Shown here in pieces: positions 26,201 through 34,574 of a stretch of 64,000 nucleotides of DNA. The first letter of the stretch is position 1. Each line of letters begins with the position of its first letter. Source of the stretch: Kibdelosporangium aridum (GTDB taxonomy: Bacteria; Actinomycetota; Actinomycetes; Mycobacteriales; Pseudonocardiaceae). The stretch is taken from NCBI RefSeq assembly GCF_900176515.1, contig NZ_FWXV01000013.1:124001-188000 (forward strand), written 5' to 3'. The translations under genes were made by a program, and so were the position numbers. The notes under the pieces are model-generated. The model was not told where the DNA came from and searched no databases. It saw only the letters and a list, made by a program, of their open reading frames with translations.

Positions 26201-28617
26201 ATGAGCGTGGCGTCGGCCAGCGCATGCGCCGGTCGACGTCCCTGCAACAGACCTCGGTGATACGCGGCCATCACATCGACAGCGGCATCGTCGTCGACTG
26301 AGGCCACACTGGACACCACAGTTTTGGTTCCGCTGTACAGCAATGCGGCCGTGAACCCGAGAATCTCGTCGCCGTTGCGCACCACGGTCTGACCGACATC
26401 GCACGAGGACAGCACGACATGCGCGGGCGCTGACTGAAGCTGGTGAATGTCGTAGGCCATCAACGGTCCATCACTCAAATCCAGGCGGGAGAACAACACG
26501 TTCTCTCGCTCGTGATGCCCGTGCGCCGCGAAATGCGCTGTGGTGCATCCGTCCAACGCTTGCAGCGTGGACGCGACGGTGGCGTCCGGCCCGAGCAGAA
26601 CCGCGCCCTCGCCGTAAACCTTGGCCAGTTGCAGCACTTCGTCGTCGGCATGCGCCAGATCCGGGCCCGCGACGAACAACCACCGCGACGGCGCCGAGAG
26701 TTCTGTTCCCCGGCCAGCCAGCCATGTTGAGGCGCTCGGCGACACCGTTACCGGACGACCGGTCATGTCCGGCAGCAAACCCCATGGCACAGCGGACAAA
26801 GCTCCCGTCGGGATGATCACCACGTCGGAGTCGCCGAGCATCGGCCGGACCGGCTCGACCAGCTCCCGCGTCAGAGCCTCCAGCCTGCGCTGGATCGACG
26901 CCTTGATCACCCGATCCAACGCGGCGGGCAATTGCCGCCCGCACGACGCGTCCAGATCGCTGTGCAGCTTGGCCAGCGACTCGGAAACCGTTGCCAGCGA
27001 ACCCAACCGGACCAGCCGGGCACGGGCCGACGTGATCACCAAGGCCCACAGCCGCCCGTCGGCGGACGCGTAACTCACCATCGTCGCGTCCCCCAAAGCC
27101 GCGCGCACCTGGCCGAATGTCGCGTCGGCGAAGTGCTCGCCGGTGCCTTCGGCCTGCCAGCCGCGGGCCCGGATCACCCGTTCCAGCTGGGCACAGCGGC
27201 GTCGTGCGTCGGCGTCGGGCTTGCCCGCCAATTCCGCGGTACGCACCTGATGCGCGAGTTGCCGCAACTCGGCGACCGCCTCGACCGTGTCGTCATCGTC
27301 GGGTGGCCGGGCGGGCTGGAACCGGAAGGCTTGCGCGCGTGAGCGTTCCAGCCAGCCGAAGACGACGGCAGGCGAGCCGTGGTCCAACGCGGCGGCCAGC
27401 CCCGCACGAGCCAGCTCCCGGCCGAGGGACGTCGTGGTGGTCCGCAAGTCGAGACTGCCCACCCGGCTGCGGTGATCACGCAGCAGATCCAGGCCCGCCC
27501 GGGCATTGGCGAAGATCGCCCGGCGATCACCCGTGGCCGCACCGAGCTCCGCCAAGGCCAATCGGCGCATCAACCGCGTCTCCGGCAACGACTTCGGGCC
27601 ACTACGAGCCCGGATGTGCCCGCGTGCCTTGCCGATGTCGCCGCGGGCGAGACAAGCACGCGCCGCCACCAACTCGGCGGCTTCGGCGTCGTTCTGAAGT
27701 CCGAGGTCCGTCAGCCGCCCGGCGAGTTCGGCCGCGTGTGCCGCCACCACGCCCAACCGCTTGCCACTCTTGAATTCCGCGCGGACCTTGGTCACCGCCG
27801 CCACCGCGGCCCAGGTCTCGTTGCCCCGTCTTCGAAACCGGCTTTCCGCGCGGCTGGCCCATGTCTTGGCGGCCGTCAGGTCACCGGCGGCGAGCGCGAC
27901 CTGCGCCCGGGTCAGCAACGCCTCGGCGTGCTCCTGGTCCATGCGGGTCCGGGGGAATCTCGCCAACGCGTAGTCCAGTTCGGTCGCCGCGTCGCTGTGC
28001 AACCCCGCGGCCAGCAGCGCTCTGGCGCGTTCAACCGCGACCACCGGCAGCATCCCGTCGGCGTGCGACTCGTAGACCACGCGTGCCCGGTCGAAATCCC
28101 GCAGTGCCGCGGGGATGTTGCCCGCCAGCAGTTCGCACGAACCTCGGCCGTGGACTGCCTTGGCGACCAGCCGGTCGAGCCCGAGTTCCCGGCCCAGTCG
28201 TTCACACCGTTCCAGGTCCGCCAACGCGGGCCGGACACGTCCGGCGATCTGGTGCAACATCGCCCGGTTCAGCAACGTCCGGGCGAGCACGAGGGGATCG
28301 CGGCGCAGCAAGGGAATCGCTTGGTCAAGGCAGACCAGCGCTTCGTCCATCCGGCCGACGAGGATCAGCAGCAGGCCACGTTGTTGCCGCAGCAGCCCCG
28401 CGGTCTCCGGCGTGGCCAGCTGGTCCGCCCGGTCGAGCAACGCGAAACCCTGTCCGGTGTTGCCCAACGCGGCCTCGGCCGCGGCCAGGCTGTTGAGCAA
28501 CCGCACGTCATCCGGCGCGATCCGCAGCCCGGCGCGGAAAGCGCGTGCGCCGAGCAACGGACGTCCCCGGTTGAGCGCGTTCAGGCCGCGCTGGTGCAAG
28601 TCCCTTGCCCGTGTCAC
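26161..28617 (-). CDS. TPR-CHAT caspase-like protease
   Basis: 818 aa from GTG 28617. The first about 400 residues are tandem helical repeats of TPR type (SLAAAEAALGNTGQGFALLD; HGRGSCELLAGNIPAALRDF). The C-terminal about 270 residues form a CHAT domain, the bacterial caspase/separase-like cysteine peptidase fold, with the dyad His699 in HFAAHGHH and Cys739 in VVLSSCDVGQT. No signal peptide or membrane helix: cytosolic. It is the last gene of a four-gene operon with a subtilase, an ECF sigma factor and a small protein. TPR-CHAT proteins act as triggered proteases in several bacterial immune systems (the type III-E CRISPR protease, gasdermin operons). Target unknown here. Confidence 0.93.
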   Translation of the reverse strand: MTRARDLHQRGLNALNRGRPLLGARAFRAGLRIAPDDVRLLNSLAAAEAALGNTGQGFALLDRADQLATPETAGLLRQQRGLLLILVGRMDEALVCLDQAIPLLRRDPLVLARTLLNRAMLHQIAGRVRPALADLERCERLGRELGLDRLVAKAVHGRGSCELLAGNIPAALRDFDRARVVYESHADGMLPVVAVERARALLAAGLHSDAATELDYALARFPRTRMDQEHAEALLTRAQVALAAGDLTAAKTWASRAESRFRRRGNETWAAVAAVTKVRAEFKSGKRLGVVAAHAAELAGRLTDLGLQNDAEAAELVAARACLARGDIGKARGHIRARSGPKSLPETRLMRRLALAELGAATGDRRAIFANARAGLDLLRDHRSRVGSLDLRTTTTSLGRELARAGLAAALDHGSPAVVFGWLERSRAQAFRFQPARPPDDDDTVEAVAELRQLAHQVRTAELAGKPDADARRRCAQLERVIRARGWQAEGTGEHFADATFGQVRAALGDATMVSYASADGRLWALVITSARARLVRLGSLATVSESLAKLHSDLDASCGRQLPAALDRVIKASIQRRLEALTRELVEPVRPMLGDSDVVIIPTGALSAVPWGLLPDMTGRPVTVSPSASTWLAGRGTELSAPSRWLFVAGPDLAHADDEVLQLAKVYGEGAVLLGPDATVASTLQALDGCTTAHFAAHGHHERENVLFSRLDLSDGPLMAYDIHQLQSAPAHVVLSSCDVGQTVVRNGDEILGFTAALLYSGTKTVVSSVASVDDDAAVDVMAAYHRGLLQGRRPAHALADATLIQPLMPFVCFGSS

Positions 28618-28637
28618 CGGCCAAGTATGGACTTGAT

Positions 28638-29105
28638 CTACAGCGAGATCGACGGGGTCGTCACCGTCCGGGTCGAGCCGTTCGGCCGGACGATCAGCTG
28701 GACGAGGCCGGACGGCACCGCGTCCAGCACGAACCGTCCTTCGTCGTCGGACATCGTGGTCATCGGGCCTGTGCTGGTGCGTAGTTCGATCGGGTGACAG
28801 CCTGCCGGGGTCAGCCAGCCGTCCACCCGGATGCTCCGGTCCGGGTTTTGCTTGATACCGACCATGATGGTGACTGTCTCACTGTCGAAAGTGATCAACC
28901 GCGGCTGCTCGTCCCCGCGCACCGCGGCCGGTTCGCGGACCTCGCTGGCCCGCATCACCTCGAGGTCGATGGTCTCCAGTTCGATGGCGAACTTCACCCG
29001 GTCGAGCAGATCGACCGGCATGGGGTCGAACCGGCGCCACATTTCGTTGACACCGGCCAGGATCGCGTGGTCGCGCTCGTCGAGCGGCTCGTCCGGGGAA
29101 GTCAT
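28638..29105 (-). CDS. Small protein of the sigma/CHAT operon, putative sigma partner
   Basis: 155 aa. N-terminal half: helical, with DERDHAILAGVNEMWRRFDP and PVDLLDRVKFAIELETIDLEV, a pattern found in actinobacterial proteins encoded beside ECF sigma factors. C-terminal half: a small beta-sandwich resembling carboxypeptidase-regulatory-like domains (VDGWLTPAGCHPIELRT; DDEGRFVLDAVPSGLVQL). No membrane segment and no zinc-binding HxxxCxxC, so it is not a classical anti-sigma. Start ATG 29105 lies 2 bases after the sigma stop; 20 bases separate it from the CHAT start. Its role as cytosolic regulator of the sigma factor is inferred from position. Confidence 0.75.
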   Translation of the reverse strand: MTSPDEPLDERDHAILAGVNEMWRRFDPMPVDLLDRVKFAIELETIDLEVMRASEVREPAAVRGDEQPRLITFDSETVTIMVGIKQNPDRSIRVDGWLTPAGCHPIELRTSTGPMTTMSDDEGRFVLDAVPSGLVQLIVRPNGSTRTVTTPSISL

Positions 29106-29107
29106 GG

Positions 29108-29683
29108 CTAGCTCTCTTCGGCGAAATCAGCGGACAACGCGTCCCGCAGCTTGGCAAGGCAGCGGCCCCTGGTCGGGCCGATACTGCCCCTGGGCATACC
29201 GAGTGCGGCACTGACAGTGTCGTAGTCGGGCCTTCGGGTGAACGCGATTATTCGGAGCAACTGTTGACATCGGTCTGACAAAGTGCTGACGGCCGTCCAC
29301 AACTGACGGACGCGTTCGACCTCGACCCGCCGTTCCTCCGGTGTCGGACCGAGATCGGGCAGCTCGGCGAACAGCACGTCCTTCGCGGGCACCTCCATGC
29401 GGGTGGAGTTGCGCACGCGCCATGCCTCGCGTCTGGTCACCGTGACCAGCCAGCTGGTCAGTGCCATGGGACTACGGATCGCCTGGATCGCGCCGAGCAG
29501 TTTGAGCCATGCGGTCTGGACGACGTCACTGCTGGTGTCGCGGTCGAGTCCTTGTGCCCGTGCGACTTGCCATAACAGCGGCGTCAGTTCGTCGACCAAG
29601 TCGGCGAGACGGGCCTGGTCGCCGTTGCGCGCGGCTTCCAGCAGGTCCGCCATCTTGGCGTGGTGCAGGGAGGTGTCGGGCAT
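29108..29683 (-). CDS. ECF-type RNA polymerase sigma factor
   Basis: 191 aa. Region 2 includes LWQVARAQGLDRDTSSDVVQ and AWLKLLGAIQAIRSP with WLVTVTRREAWRVRN; region 4 includes LSDRCQQLLRIIAF and the HTH GMPRGSIGPTRGRCLAKLR. Extended spacing between regions 2 and 4 (EVPAKDVLFAELPDLGPTPEE) is normal for ECF factors. ATG 29683 lies 1 base downstream of the subtilase stop, so it is the second gene of the operon. I saw no clear ECF -35/-10 pair in front of the operon. Confidence 0.9.
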   Translation of the reverse strand: MPDTSLHHAKMADLLEAARNGDQARLADLVDELTPLLWQVARAQGLDRDTSSDVVQTAWLKLLGAIQAIRSPMALTSWLVTVTRREAWRVRNSTRMEVPAKDVLFAELPDLGPTPEERRVEVERVRQLWTAVSTLSDRCQQLLRIIAFTRRPDYDTVSAALGMPRGSIGPTRGRCLAKLRDALSADFAEES

Positions 29684-29684
29684 T

Positions 29685-31298
29685 TCACCCGCCGGCTCTC
29701 GTGAGCGCGGCGCGCGCTCGTTTGACGGCGACCTGCCGGTCCACAGTCTTCAACGCCAGCGCGGGATCCTCGGCGGAGCACTGGATCATGGCTGCGGTGA
29801 TCTCGGCCGCGGCCAGCGGTGCGGCGAACGATGTGCCGTCCCAGACGGCGAAACCGGCGCGGTAGTCGTCCAGGTCCAACGCGCTGCGGCCATCGACGGG
29901 CACCATGGTCGCGCTGATCGAGCCCTGCACGTCGATCGGGAACGTACTCACCACACCAGCGCCTGTGGCCCAAGCGCGCACCCATGGCGCCTCGTTGCTG
30001 AACAACGCACGTGTGGTGCTCGGGTTCAGCGCGCCGACGCTGATCACCTGCGGCGCGACGTCCGGAGGGCTGGTGCGTTCGGCGAGCGCGGCCGGATAGA
30101 ACCGCCTGCTGGTCGCGTCGTTGCCGGCCGCCGCGATCACGAGCACGCCGAGTTCACGCAGCCTGTCGATCGCCTCGGTGAGCAAGCCGGTGAACGTGCT
30201 CGTCGACCCGGCTTCGTCGAAATAGCCGAGCGACAAGGAAACGACGTCGACCATGCGGTCCGGATCGTTCTGCTGCTGTGCGTCCTGCACCCGCAGGATC
30301 AAGCCCCACAACGCAAGCAGAACATCGCTTTCGTACGCGATGCCGTCACTGTGCAGTACACGGATCGCGAGGACGTTCGCGTCCGGCGCGGTCTGCCGGA
30401 TGATGCCAGCGATGAACGTGCCGTGCCCGGTGTCGCGATCGAGCATGCCCACCAACGGGTTGTCCGTGACGGGCGCGTCCCAGAAGTCGGTCAGGATCCG
30501 TGTCGGTGTTGTCAAAGCGGCTTCTTCGCCTTGTTTGCGGATCGCGTCCTGCAGCTCAGGGAAGACGTTCAGGAACCCGCCCGCGGGCGGCGGCGCGGTC
30601 CGGTCAGGCAAGTCGAACCACGGATGCGGACCGATGCCCGTGTCCAGCACCGCGACAACGGGACGCCGGTCGATCGGGCCGCGCGGTGGTGGGGGAGCGG
30701 CCAACGCCACAGGGATACGCCCGGTCGTGCCGCCGCGCGCGTAGCCGGAACCCGGCGCTCCACTCGCTTCCCAAGGCGCACCACCGACACCGCTGGCCTC
30801 CCACGGCGTTCCTCCGATGTCGACGGTGCCGACAAGCAGGTGATCGACGGAGATCCGGTCGACGAAGTCCTTGCGCAACCGGCCGTTCATCGCGGCCACG
30901 CGCAGTTCCTGCAGCGCCAGCCAGCAATCGACCTGGGTCGGCTTGGTCGTCCGGCCGACCGCGCGTAACGACACCGGACGGGGCAGGCGCTGCAGACGTT
31001 CGGTGTACTCGTTCTGGTGCCTCGGGGTGACCAGTTCGAGGTCGACCCGGCTGAGCACTTCGTTGAAGGCAACGGTGTTTCGGACGTCCCTGGCGATGTC
31101 GTTCGGGATCAGCATCGACCCGGCTCGGTACACAGTGGACCTGGGCGGTTCGTACGGTCCGCCCGCGACCAACGCGTTGACGGGGTTCAGCACGCGAGCG
31201 CCGTGCCTTTCCAGCAAATGCTGAGGCATCTCCGGCACCGCGCTGCGGTCGTCATCGCCGTACGGCTTGCCTGGCTTCCTGACGAACTTGACCACCAT
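29685..31298 (-). CDS. Cytoplasmic S8 subtilisin-like serine protease
   Basis: 537 aa with an intact S8 triad: Asp219 (VVAVLDTGIG), His292 (DTGHGTFIAG), Ser490 (WDGTSFAAP), plus oxyanion Asn in IAAAGND. There is no signal peptide or membrane helix, unlike most subtilases, so it should act in the cytosol. The N-terminal about 200 residues are a non-catalytic region ending in a linker where GGTPWEASG and GGAPWEASG repeat in tandem just before the peptidase domain, a possible propeptide junction. ATG 31298 has GGGGAGA about 5 bases upstream. First gene of the subtilase-sigma-small protein-CHAT operon. Confidence 0.93.
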   Translation of the reverse strand: MVVKFVRKPGKPYGDDDRSAVPEMPQHLLERHGARVLNPVNALVAGGPYEPPRSTVYRAGSMLIPNDIARDVRNTVAFNEVLSRVDLELVTPRHQNEYTERLQRLPRPVSLRAVGRTTKPTQVDCWLALQELRVAAMNGRLRKDFVDRISVDHLLVGTVDIGGTPWEASGVGGAPWEASGAPGSGYARGGTTGRIPVALAAPPPPRGPIDRRPVVAVLDTGIGPHPWFDLPDRTAPPPAGGFLNVFPELQDAIRKQGEEAALTTPTRILTDFWDAPVTDNPLVGMLDRDTGHGTFIAGIIRQTAPDANVLAIRVLHSDGIAYESDVLLALWGLILRVQDAQQQNDPDRMVDVVSLSLGYFDEAGSTSTFTGLLTEAIDRLRELGVLVIAAAGNDATSRRFYPAALAERTSPPDVAPQVISVGALNPSTTRALFSNEAPWVRAWATGAGVVSTFPIDVQGSISATMVPVDGRSALDLDDYRAGFAVWDGTSFAAPLAAAEITAAMIQCSAEDPALALKTVDRQVAVKRARAALTRAGG

Positions 31299-31369
31299 TC
31301 GCTCTCCCCTTCGGGTCGCTCTGGTACCACAGGTGCGCCTGACCTGCGTGCCAGATACGTCCCGTGAGG

Positions 31370-32155
31370 TCACGAAGACGTTACGGCGTGCCTTTCCGCA
31401 GGTACGGCCAGTTGGGCCTGAAGGGTGAAGAACAGATCGGCGGCCTTGATCCCGACCCAGTCGTCCGGCAGCAGTTCGGCGGGCAGCCCGGGGTCGAGAT
31501 AGGGCAGCCGGCGCCAATCGGTCAGCAGCCGCACGTATTTGACGAACGCCTCCCGGTCGTCGCTGGCATGTTCGGCTCGGTGTGCCTGGACGAACTCGTT
31601 GTACAGGTGTTCCAGCTGGTCGAGATCCCACCAGCGCCTGACCTTCTCGGCCAGGTCACCGAACGCCAAGTGCTTGCTGTGGAACAAATCGGCGTAACCG
31701 CTCAGATCCAGGCGCCGCAACATGTCCTCGGTCGCTTCGGACAGGTGCGCGGGTGCGATCCACACGCCCGGCGCGGTCGTGCCGAAACCAAGGCGGGTGA
31801 GCTGCGAGCGCAGCAGATGCCGTTTGTAGCGTTCGGACTCAGGAACCGAGAACACCGCGAGCAGCCAGCCGTCGGCCAGAGTGGCTCGTTCCTGCCGGAA
31901 GATCCGACGATCCCCCTCCTTGAGGATCGCCAAGCCCTCCTCGGACAGTTCATAACCGGCCGCGCCGCCCTGCCGCAGTGCCTGCAGCATGCCCCTGCGC
32001 TTCAGTCGTGAAATCGACGAACGGACCGCCGCCTGGTCAACACCAAGGTCGGCCATCAGGCTGATCAACCTGGCCACCGACATCCAGCCACCCGCGCCGC
32101 GCGCGTACAACCCGTACACGGTCACGATGAGGTGCCGCGGCTGGGCAGTTTCCAT
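31370..32155 (-). CDS. PaaX-family transcriptional regulator
   Basis: 261 aa. N-terminal winged helix (HLIVTVYGLYARGAGGWMSV; AAVRSSISRLKRRGML), central PaaX domain (WLLAVFSVPESERYKRHLLR; GFGTTAPGVWIAP) and C-terminal PaaX_C (FVKYVRLLTDWRRLPYLDPGLP). PaaX proteins repress phenylacetate-type aryl-CoA pathways and sense an aryl-CoA. The aryl-CoA genes at 21.5-26.2 kb are a possible target, though two operons away. Start ATG 32155; a GTG at 32167 is equally in frame. Confidence 0.92.
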   Translation of the reverse strand: METAQPRHLIVTVYGLYARGAGGWMSVARLISLMADLGVDQAAVRSSISRLKRRGMLQALRQGGAAGYELSEEGLAILKEGDRRIFRQERATLADGWLLAVFSVPESERYKRHLLRSQLTRLGFGTTAPGVWIAPAHLSEATEDMLRRLDLSGYADLFHSKHLAFGDLAEKVRRWWDLDQLEHLYNEFVQAHRAEHASDDREAFVKYVRLLTDWRRLPYLDPGLPAELLPDDWVGIKAADLFFTLQAQLAVPAERHAVTSS

Positions 32156-32183
32156 GGCGACCGTCACGTACCGACAATATCTG

Positions 32184-32831
32184 TTACCGGGGGATGGGGA
32201 CCGTCGGATCGCGGTCGTGCGGGTAGTTGAGCTCCTCGGCCAGGTCGTTGGGCAGTGACGCCCGGTCGAGGCCCACTCGCATGAGCAGTTCGCGGATCTG
32301 CTGGGGCTTGGCGCGGGTCAGGATGTCCACGATCCCCGCACGCAGGCGGTTCAGGCGGCGGACGAACTGCTGCACGTCCATCTCACGCCCGGCGCGGATG
32401 GCGTCCCAGCTCTCCTTGTGGGCCCGGGCCCAGGTGGTCAGCTGGACGAGGTCGAGCAGGGTGGTGCCGTTGCTCTGGCGTTTGATGTCCACGAACTCGC
32501 TGCCGTCCAGCACCGGGTGCGGCCAGCTCAGGTGGTAGTCCGCGCCCGACTTCGTGGTGTAGCCCCAGATGAACACCTGCCGGTTCTCCGCCATGGTGCG
32601 CACCACGATCGAGCCGTCCGGCAGGTCGTACGCCTTGGCGATGTCCGACACCGCGTCGATCACGGTGCCCGCGCGCTGCCCCTCGGCCAGTTGCACGTGC
32701 CCGCACCAGCCTTGCGGCGTCACCAACGGGTCGAGGACCGAGCCCGGCAACGGCCCGTCCGCGCACGCGATCCGGTCGTTCCACCTCGTCCGCAACGCTT
32801 CGCAGTCCCGCCGGTACGCGCTGTCCTCCAC
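32184..32831 (-). CDS. Hypothetical protein
   Basis: About 215 aa, start GTG 32831, 8 bases after the PucR stop on the same strand, so likely cotranscribed. I do not recognise a family. Visible: a hydrophilic N-terminal half with a predicted beta-rich stretch (GSIVVRTMAENRQVFIWGYTTKSG), a helical C-terminal half (FVRRLNRLRAGIVDILTRAK) and an acidic/proline tail. No signal peptide or membrane helix. No ATG is available in the frame near the start. Confidence 0.55.
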   Translation of the reverse strand: MEDSAYRRDCEALRTRWNDRIACADGPLPGSVLDPLVTPQGWCGHVQLAEGQRAGTVIDAVSDIAKAYDLPDGSIVVRTMAENRQVFIWGYTTKSGADYHLSWPHPVLDGSEFVDIKRQSNGTTLLDLVQLTTWARAHKESWDAIRAGREMDVQQFVRRLNRLRAGIVDILTRAKPQQIRELLMRVGLDRASLPNDLAEELNYPHDRDPTVPIPR

Positions 32832-32839
32832 TTGGTCGA

Positions 32840-34042
32840 TTATGCCGGTCGTGCTGGTGGAGGCAGATGCGCGGTGTCCGGAAAGATCGACAATGCCCGC
32901 AGTGCCGTGCCGATCTCCATGATGTCCGCCGGATCGGTCAAGGTCCGGCCCAGTTCGTCGGTGATGCGCTTGAGGCGGTGCCGGATGGTGTTGGGGTGGC
33001 AGAACATCTGCTGCGCGGTCAGCTTCGTCGAGCCTTGGCATTCGAACCACGCCCGCAACGTCAGCAACAGGACATTGCGCTCCTCGCCAGGCAGATCCAG
33101 CAGCGGCCTGAGCACCTGATGCGCGAGCTGCACGGAGGCTTCCGGTGCACTGGCCACCAGCCCGGCCAGCGGCGAATCGTTGAACTGCACCATGCTTGCC
33201 GTGCCCGGCGGCAGGCTCGAGAGCGCGACCCTGGCCAGGTGCAACGCCCGCGCGGTGTTGCCGAGTCCGCTGTAGACCGGGCTGACGCCGACTCGCCCGG
33301 ATATGTCCTGGCGCACCAGTTCCACGATCGCGGCCGACGCGCCGGAGTACCTCAGCGACACGACGCCGACTTGCAGATCCGGGGTCAGCCGCCAGGCCGA
33401 CGCGAGGCACCGTTCACGCAGCCGCGACTCGATCCGTGGCAACGCTTCCTGGCCGAGCACCGGGGTTTCCGCGGCGACCACCACGAACGTGCCGTCCAGC
33501 GACAGGTCGAGGACACGCGCGATGTCCCAGAGCGAGCCCTCCGAACTGCCCGCGAACAAGGCCTCGACCAGTGCCGAGCGGCGGTTCTGGTGCGCCAGCA
33601 TCAGCGAGGCCGTGGTGTCCCGATAGGACGTGGTCAGCGCTTCGGCGTAGTCGTCCATCAACGCCCAGATCGCGGTGGTGACCGCGACCAGTTCGGCCGT
33701 GTCCCTGGTCAGCTCGGTGAACTCCAGCCAGACCTGGGTGAGCCCGATCCGGTACGCGCGCAACAACTCCGGCAGGGGAGCGCCCTGTTCCGCCCGGGCC
33801 CGGCCGGTCGCGGTGGCCTGCGACATGTCCGGCGGCTCGACGCCACGCAACGTCCGCAGCACCACGGAGATGTTCACCGTGACCGACCGGTTGAGCTCGT
33901 CGTGCGAGACGAACTCGGCCCGGCCGTACACCGGCATTTCCTCGAGGATCTGCGCGACGGTGTTCTTGATCAGCTCCGGTTTGTGCCGCTCGACCTCGGC
34001 AGCGAGCCGGGCAAGCGCCGGTTGGGTGTCCACGAAGTGCAT
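32840..34042 (-). CDS. PucR/CdaR-family transcriptional regulator
   Basis: 400 aa. A long N-terminal helical RsbT/GGDEF-like sensor region (LARLAAEVERHKPELIKNTV; LPELLRAYRIGLTQVW) and a C-terminal PucR-type HTH (TKLTAQQMFCHPNTIRHRLK). PucR proteins usually activate purine, proline or other nitrogen catabolic genes. It lies 66 bases downstream of the molybdenum hydroxylase pair on the same strand and may control it. ATG 34042. Confidence 0.9.
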   Translation of the reverse strand: MHFVDTQPALARLAAEVERHKPELIKNTVAQILEEMPVYGRAEFVSHDELNRSVTVNISVVLRTLRGVEPPDMSQATATGRARAEQGAPLPELLRAYRIGLTQVWLEFTELTRDTAELVAVTTAIWALMDDYAEALTTSYRDTTASLMLAHQNRRSALVEALFAGSSEGSLWDIARVLDLSLDGTFVVVAAETPVLGQEALPRIESRLRERCLASAWRLTPDLQVGVVSLRYSGASAAIVELVRQDISGRVGVSPVYSGLGNTARALHLARVALSSLPPGTASMVQFNDSPLAGLVASAPEASVQLAHQVLRPLLDLPGEERNVLLLTLRAWFECQGSTKLTAQQMFCHPNTIRHRLKRITDELGRTLTDPADIMEIGTALRALSIFPDTAHLPPPARPA

Positions 34043-34108
34043 CGACGCTCCACGCTGAGCCTCTAAGCAGGATTCATGGACGATAACACTGCCGTTCGGC
34101 TCAGTGCG

Positions 34109-34564
34109 TTACATCTTTTGGGCGGCGTTCTTGATGGCCTGGCGGATCCGGAAGTACGTGCCGCACCGGCAGACGTTCTCGATCTTGTCGATGTCCGCGT
34201 CCGTCGGGTTGGCCGTGCGCTTGAGCAACGCCACCGCGGCCATGATCTGACCGGGCTGGCAGTAGCCGCACTGCGGGACGTCCTGTTCCAGCCACGCTTC
34301 CTGCACCGGGTGCAGGGTGTCGCCGTCCGCGAGGCCTTCGATCGTGGTCACTTCCTTGCCCGCGCACTGTGCCACCGGCGTGACACACGGCTGGATCTCG
34401 TTGCCCGCGAGGTGGCTCGTGCAGGCGCGGCAGACACCGATGCCGCAGCCGAACTTCGGGCCCTTCACCCCGAGCTTGTCCCGCAGCACCCACAGCAGTG
34501 GCATGTCCGCGGGCACGTCGACGGTGACCGGGTTCCCGTTGACGGAGAAGGTGTACTTCGGCAC
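34109..34564 (-). CDS. [2Fe-2S] subunit of molybdenum hydroxylase 1 (IorA-like)
   Basis: 151 aa from GTG 34564, with AGGAG just upstream. Plant-type ferredoxin N-domain with CGIGVCRACTSHLAG and a distal Cys (QPCVT), then the helical domain with CGYCQPGQIMAAVALL and CRCGTYFRI: eight cluster-ligating cysteines, the standard xanthine-oxidase-family small subunit. It passes electrons from the Mo centre to the external acceptor. Ten bases downstream of the large subunit gene; the order large-then-small is the reverse of the second pair's layout. Confidence 0.93.
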   Translation of the reverse strand: MPKYTFSVNGNPVTVDVPADMPLLWVLRDKLGVKGPKFGCGIGVCRACTSHLAGNEIQPCVTPVAQCAGKEVTTIEGLADGDTLHPVQEAWLEQDVPQCGYCQPGQIMAAVALLKRTANPTDADIDKIENVCRCGTYFRIRQAIKNAAQKM

Positions 34565-34574
34565 GGTGAATCTC

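Noticed and set aside
26161..31298. Calling the CHAT operon a type III-E CRISPR or gasdermin system
   Set aside because: No Cas effector, CRISPR array or gasdermin-like membrane protein is present; only the CHAT domain is shared.
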